Assembly (NCBI GenBank): GCA_947457395.1
Contig: CANGVA010000007.1
Span: 1 to 64,000, forward strand
DNA: 64,000 nucleotides
Origin: Bacteroidota bacterium
GTDB taxonomy: Bacteria > Bacteroidota > Bacteroidia > UKL13-3
Reading direction: 5' to 3'
Made by a program: the position numbers and the translations under genes
Notes under the pieces: model-generated
Database searches by the model: none
Seen by the model: the letters and a program-made list of their open reading frames with translations, nothing else
Told to the model about the DNA's origin: nothing
Shown here: piece by piece, positions 60,141 to 64,000 of the stretch
How the letters are laid out: each line of letters begins with the position of its first letter
Position numbering within the stretch: position 1 is the first letter of the stretch

Positions 60141-61177
60141 TGCAAAAACTTTCACATATAATTTTTAACAAGGTTTTTCAGTTAGCTGGTTTGTTAAACA
60201 GACTGAGTAATTCAAGTCTCTTGGCTTTAACTTTAGGAATAATGCTGTTGATGGTATTACCCCGTTTCAATCGCAATGCTGCAATTGTTGAAAGGCCCAT
60301 GAATGATGCACGCTATTTTGTTGCCTATGTAGAATACTTTAGAGGTTTGGAACCTTCAGACGTTATCAGGCCTGCTTCCAACTGGAGGTTGGGTGTGCCA
60401 TTTATTGCCGCATACTTGCCCTTTTCACCACTTACCTCAATCAACATAGTAAATATTTTCGCTCTAACACTGGCTGTTTATCTGCTTTATCTGTCACTTC
60501 GCGCATTAACTATTGCTAAAGGATATTGCTGGCTTGGATGCTGGTTGTTTCTTGTTTCATTCCCCACGTTTTATTATACCAGTATTGGTTATGTAGATCC
60601 GGGGGTGCTTCCATTTATGGCACTTATGGTTTATGCAACCGTGCGTAAGCATTTTTTATTTGCAATGCTTGCCATGATAGCCGGTGCACTTACCAAAGAA
60701 ACCATTATCTTAATGTTGCCTTTTTATTTTATTTCAGGTGTCATTGAAAAAAGAAAATATATTTGGTTACAGGCGGCAATTCTTCTGTTTCAATATGTGC
60801 TCATTAACTGGTTGCTGCGTAAATATGCATTTGTTTCACCGGGAGAGCATAATCCTTCTTTCTGGAGTATTTCTGCATATGCAGTGATGTCTAATGTGAT
60901 GCGCTTAAACTCTTATATGGCACCGCTGCTAAGTTTGGGTTTGCCTTCGCTGTTTTTTTTCCTGTATATACGATACCTGGCACCTCCTGATGTCCTCAAA
61001 TCAGTTTTACTGCGTTCTATTTTATTCAGTATTCCAGGATTTGTGTTGGTTTTCCTGTTAACCTTTATTACCACATACTGTGATGGACGTATCATTTGGC
61101 AGGCCTATTTTCTGCTCATACCGGGTTTTATAAACGAACTAAATCGGTTTAAGCCATTGCAGGCGCATCAGTCATGA
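60140..61177 (+). CDS. Multi-pass membrane protein, GT-C-like glycosyltransferase candidate
   Basis: ERPMNDARYFVAYVEYFRG loop after TM1, RPASNWRLGVPFIAAYLP, AGALTKETIILMLP; about 8-9 TM. Start placed at ATG 60140, overlapping upstream TGA by 1 nt. Confidence 0.65.
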   Translation: MQKLSHIIFNKVFQLAGLLNRLSNSSLLALTLGIMLLMVLPRFNRNAAIVERPMNDARYFVAYVEYFRGLEPSDVIRPASNWRLGVPFIAAYLPFSPLTSINIVNIFALTLAVYLLYLSLRALTIAKGYCWLGCWLFLVSFPTFYYTSIGYVDPGVLPFMALMVYATVRKHFLFAMLAMIAGALTKETIILMLPFYFISGVIEKRKYIWLQAAILLFQYVLINWLLRKYAFVSPGEHNPSFWSISAYAVMSNVMRLNSYMAPLLSLGLPSLFFFLYIRYLAPPDVLKSVLLRSILFSIPGFVLVFLLTFITTYCDGRIIWQAYFLLIPGFINELNRFKPLQAHQS

Positions 61178-61923
61178 CTACTTTTTATCATGTGTTTGAT
61201 ATAGCGAAATGCCCATAACGCCATCAGGTAAGGTCCATACCTTCGTTGAATCACCATCTTTTCTTCATACATTTTTGATGCTTGTGACATGGTTTTGGCT
61301 TGCTTGTGCACACGAAAGTTGGCCAGATGCACGGGGATAAATTTTACCGGCAGCTTGTATTTTTTACAATGCAACAACAATTCATAATCCATTACATATT
61401 CCAACTCCGCTATAAACAAGGGTCTTCTTTTTATTTGCTTGAGGTTAAAAAAGCATGCAGGCTGGTGTATGGCAGGTAGCATGCCTTTTATTAGCAAGGT
61501 ATAAAATCCTGAAGGGCCTCCTGCAGGGGCTCTTATTTGCTTGTTGTGTTCATTAATTAACGAACAGGTGCCATAAATAACTGCTGCATCAGGCCATTTT
61601 GCAAATGCCTTAACTATTTGCATAACAGCATCTTTTTCTAACAAGTCATCAGCGTTCAGATATGCAATAATGTCTCCTGAAGCTTGCGCAATTCCTTTAT
61701 TTATTGCATCGGACTGACCATAATCTTTTTCACTTATCCAATAATGCAATTTCGTTGCATGCTTTTTAATAATATCTACTGAATGATCTGTTGAGCCCCC
61801 ATCAATGATGATATATTGAATATTAGGGTATGTTTGAGCTAGAACCGACAGTATGGTTTGCTCCAGATAATCACCCTGATTAAAAGAAGGTGTAATGATG
61901 GAAACAATGGGATTACTGCTCAT
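61168..61923 (-). CDS. Glycosyltransferase family 2 protein
   Basis: VSIITPSFNQGDYLEQTILSVLAQTYPNIQYIIIDGGSTDHSVDII, YLNADDLLEKDA. Confidence 0.93.
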   Translation of the reverse strand: MSSNPIVSIITPSFNQGDYLEQTILSVLAQTYPNIQYIIIDGGSTDHSVDIIKKHATKLHYWISEKDYGQSDAINKGIAQASGDIIAYLNADDLLEKDAVMQIVKAFAKWPDAAVIYGTCSLINEHNKQIRAPAGGPSGFYTLLIKGMLPAIHQPACFFNLKQIKRRPLFIAELEYVMDYELLLHCKKYKLPVKFIPVHLANFRVHKQAKTMSQASKMYEEKMVIQRRYGPYLMALWAFRYIKHMIKSSHD

Positions 61924-62818
61924 TTAGATGTTTATATTTTGGATTAAATGTGGTGTGCCAGTGGTGAAAAAAGTTCTTTTGTTTGTTTCTGATAACGATA
62001 TATCCGGATTTATGATATCGTTCCCACAAATCAGTGTCTTCATGGCCCCAATCCAAATATTCTTCATTTAATTTACCCACTTCGATAAATGTTTGTTTGT
62101 GGGTACCAAACATGCCTTTACTGCCATAGGTTTCCCATATGCCATTTTCATTTGATACTACTGTTCGCTTATTGGGGAAAAGAAAGAAATAAATAGGATA
62201 CCAAACACTTTTTGTAGTTACAAAGTCACTAAATCTTTCTACGAAATCAGGCGGTAAACTCATATCGGCATCACATATAAACACATACTCATTGTTTGAT
62301 TGATCAATGGCTTTGTTTAAGGCGTATGAACGACTGAATGCCTTTTGCTCAGATGCATAAACAAGGCTTCCTTTCCATTGTTCCCTTATTGCTGATTCCA
62401 GATTTGCCAGATCGTTTGAGCCACAGTCATACACGGATAACTCTATATATTCCTTGCTTTTCATGCGCTTAATGGAAGGTAGTAAATGGTTTAAATATTG
62501 TTCAGAGCGGTTAAATAATCCTGTGCAAATACTAATGCGCTTCATTCCTGCTGCAGGTATCAGACTTCGATAAAGATAAATAATCAATCCGGCTAAATCG
62601 GCCAATATGATAGTAGGAGCAATTTTTCTCTGAGGAGATTTAAATACCCACCATAAAGGAAATTTAATTGAATTGGGGATGTTTTTTTTAATTTTTAAAG
62701 GCACCTGAGTAGAGAAATGATTTGGGAAAATAGTAAAATAATCCATCATTTTTTGTTTAGATGAAATCGAATTAATCATAGCATGAGAAGATGTCTGTTT
62801 ATGCTCAAGCTGATACAC
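61913..62818 (-). CDS. Glycosyltransferase family 2 / galactosyltransferase-like protein
   Basis: ISICTGLFNRSEQYLNHLLPSIKRM, VFICDADMSLPPDFVERF, WGHEDTDLWERYHKSG; true start may be internal (MMDYFTIF). Confidence 0.85.
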   Translation of the reverse strand: MYQLEHKQTSSHAMINSISSKQKMMDYFTIFPNHFSTQVPLKIKKNIPNSIKFPLWWVFKSPQRKIAPTIILADLAGLIIYLYRSLIPAAGMKRISICTGLFNRSEQYLNHLLPSIKRMKSKEYIELSVYDCGSNDLANLESAIREQWKGSLVYASEQKAFSRSYALNKAIDQSNNEYVFICDADMSLPPDFVERFSDFVTTKSVWYPIYFFLFPNKRTVVSNENGIWETYGSKGMFGTHKQTFIEVGKLNEEYLDWGHEDTDLWERYHKSGYIVIRNKQKNFFHHWHTTFNPKYKHLNEQ

Positions 62819-62875
62819 ACTTTTGTTTGTATAAAATATTCAAACGGATAGATACTTTTTGTATCATTGCTTGAT

Positions 62876-63715
62876 ATGAGGCTAGGTATTATCAGCAACA
62901 AGCGTTCGGGAAATGGTAAACCGGAAAAGGTATTAAGGGAATTTATCAGTTACCTTGATGCGAAGGGTATTGCATGGCGTATTGTTAACGAGCAGGAGGT
63001 TGGCCCTTTAGTGAATATTGATAGGCTAGTTATTATAGGCGGTGATGGTACCATCAATTTTACGCTGAACAGATTTATGCCACTTACGCTGCCTGTTGCC
63101 ATTATTCCTGCCGGAACCGGAAATGATTTTGCAGCCATGCATTTGGGTAAAGTGAGTATGATACGCTCATTTGAAATAGCCATTGCAGGCTGTATTAAAA
63201 GCGTGGATGCCGGTTTGTGTAATGGAAAAATATTTTTAAATGGTATTGGAATTGGATTTGATGGTGCTATAGCAGGAAAATTAATGCATAAAAAGTGGTT
63301 TAAGGGCCCTTCGGCTTATTACGCAGCTGTGCTTGCTCAGATCTTGTTCTTTAAATCTTTTCGGGCAAAGGTGTCGCTGAGCGAAACCACTATTGAAAAC
63401 TCATTTCTAATGCTTTGCATTGCAAATGGCACCAGTTATGGTGGAGGTTTTAAGGTGGCTCCGCTTGCAAAAGCTGAGGATGGGCTGCTTGATTATATGG
63501 CCGTTGCAGGAATTAATCCGCTTAAACGTTTGCTGAATTTACCTAAAATTAGGGTTGGCAAGCATTTGAATTTGCCAGATGTGCATTATCAACTGATAGA
63601 AAAAATCCATATCAATTCAAGGCAAATGCTGCCTGCACATGCCGATGGCGAGTATTTTGAAAGTAATACTTTTGAAATGAGCTTGCTAAAAGGGTATCTG
63701 AGCCTGCTTTCGTAG
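62876..63715 (+). CDS. Diacylglycerol/sphingosine kinase-family lipid kinase (YegS/BmrU-like)
   Basis: VIIGGDGTINFTLNRF, PLGTGNDF-type IPAGTGNDFAAMH, VDAGLCNGKIFLNGIGIGFDG. Start placed at ATG 62876. Confidence 0.9.
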   Translation: MRLGIISNKRSGNGKPEKVLREFISYLDAKGIAWRIVNEQEVGPLVNIDRLVIIGGDGTINFTLNRFMPLTLPVAIIPAGTGNDFAAMHLGKVSMIRSFEIAIAGCIKSVDAGLCNGKIFLNGIGIGFDGAIAGKLMHKKWFKGPSAYYAAVLAQILFFKSFRAKVSLSETTIENSFLMLCIANGTSYGGGFKVAPLAKAEDGLLDYMAVAGINPLKRLLNLPKIRVGKHLNLPDVHYQLIEKIHINSRQMLPAHADGEYFESNTFEMSLLKGYLSLLS

Positions 63716-63779
63716 TTATAATGGACATGTTTTTTTGAATTGTTTTTTCATAGAATAATAGATGAAACTTTATTGGGGA

Positions 63780-63812
63780 TTATTTGTAATTATTTAGACT
63801 AAATACAAATAA
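63780..63812. promoter_or_regulatory. Nested dyad operator candidate upstream of sufB
   Basis: TATTTAG-A-CTAAATA (63791-63805) flanked by TTATTTGT (63780-63787) and ACAAATAA (63805-63812); just upstream of -7-like TATTTTTG (63818-63825). Confidence 0.5.
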
Positions 63813-63837
63813 ATAACTATTTTTGTGCCCCAATTAT

Positions 63838-64000
63838 ATGAATCAGGAAAAGGAAAGCGAAGATATCATTGAACAGGTTGTAAGTCAGGAATATAAGTAC
63901 GGATTTACCACCGATATTGAAATGGAAATGGCTCCCAAAGGGCTGAACGAGGATATCGTTCGATTCATTTCTAACAAAAAGAACGAGCCGCAATGGATGC
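63838..64000 (+). CDS. sufB: Fe-S cluster assembly protein SufB (5' end, truncated by window end)
   Basis: MNQEKESEDIIEQVVSQEYKYGFTTDIEMEMAPKGLNEDIVRFISNKKNEPQWM matches the SufB N-terminus. Confidence 0.88.
   Translation, partial: MNQEKESEDIIEQVVSQEYKYGFTTDIEMEMAPKGLNEDIVRFISNKKNEPQWM

Noticed and set aside
1-64000. CRISPR arrays, transposons, integrases, prophage, tRNA/rRNA genes
   Set aside because: None seen: no spaced direct-repeat arrays, no transposase/integrase motifs, no tRNA cloverleaf found by eye; a tRNAscan/Infernal run would be needed to exclude small RNAs fully.

Overview
This is a chromosomal window from a Bacteroidota-type genome (type IX secretion C-terminal domains, TonB/SusC-like barrels, HU-CCDC81/SPOR protein, TTTG-N18-20-TAnnTTTG promoters). 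It is densely coding, with about 45 credible CDSs. I saw no rRNA, tRNA, CRISPR array, transposase or prophage genes. The left half (about 1-36.9 kb) is mostly housekeeping and envelope genes: trpS, pyrB, pyrR, fabI, ribBA, Sua5/TsaC, an NtrC-like regulator, a DEAD-box helicase, a TonB-like protein, a large TPR protein with a plug-less beta-barrel, and a TonB-dependent receptor. The right half is a surface-polysaccharide locus (37.0-54.0 kb: SLBB export protein, sugar-modifying enzymes, glycosyltransferases, flippase, chain-length regulator, AsnB-type amidotransferase, polymerase candidate, WecB). It is followed immediately by a PorU2-like C25 sortase gene that abuts a GT4 and a GT-C-like membrane glycosyltransferase with no intergenic space. 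Then come two GT2 genes, a lipid kinase, and the start of sufB. The most interesting candidates are: (1) the sortase-glycosyltransferase transcription unit next to the polysaccharide cluster; (2) a P-loop NTPase-MobA fusion translationally coupled to an unidentified membrane protein; (3) a DUF1972-GT4/GT2 double glycosyltransferase fusion; (4) a dyad operator candidate upstream of sufB; (5) a nested hairpin in the longest non-coding gap. All family calls come from reading motifs in the translations. No database search was run.
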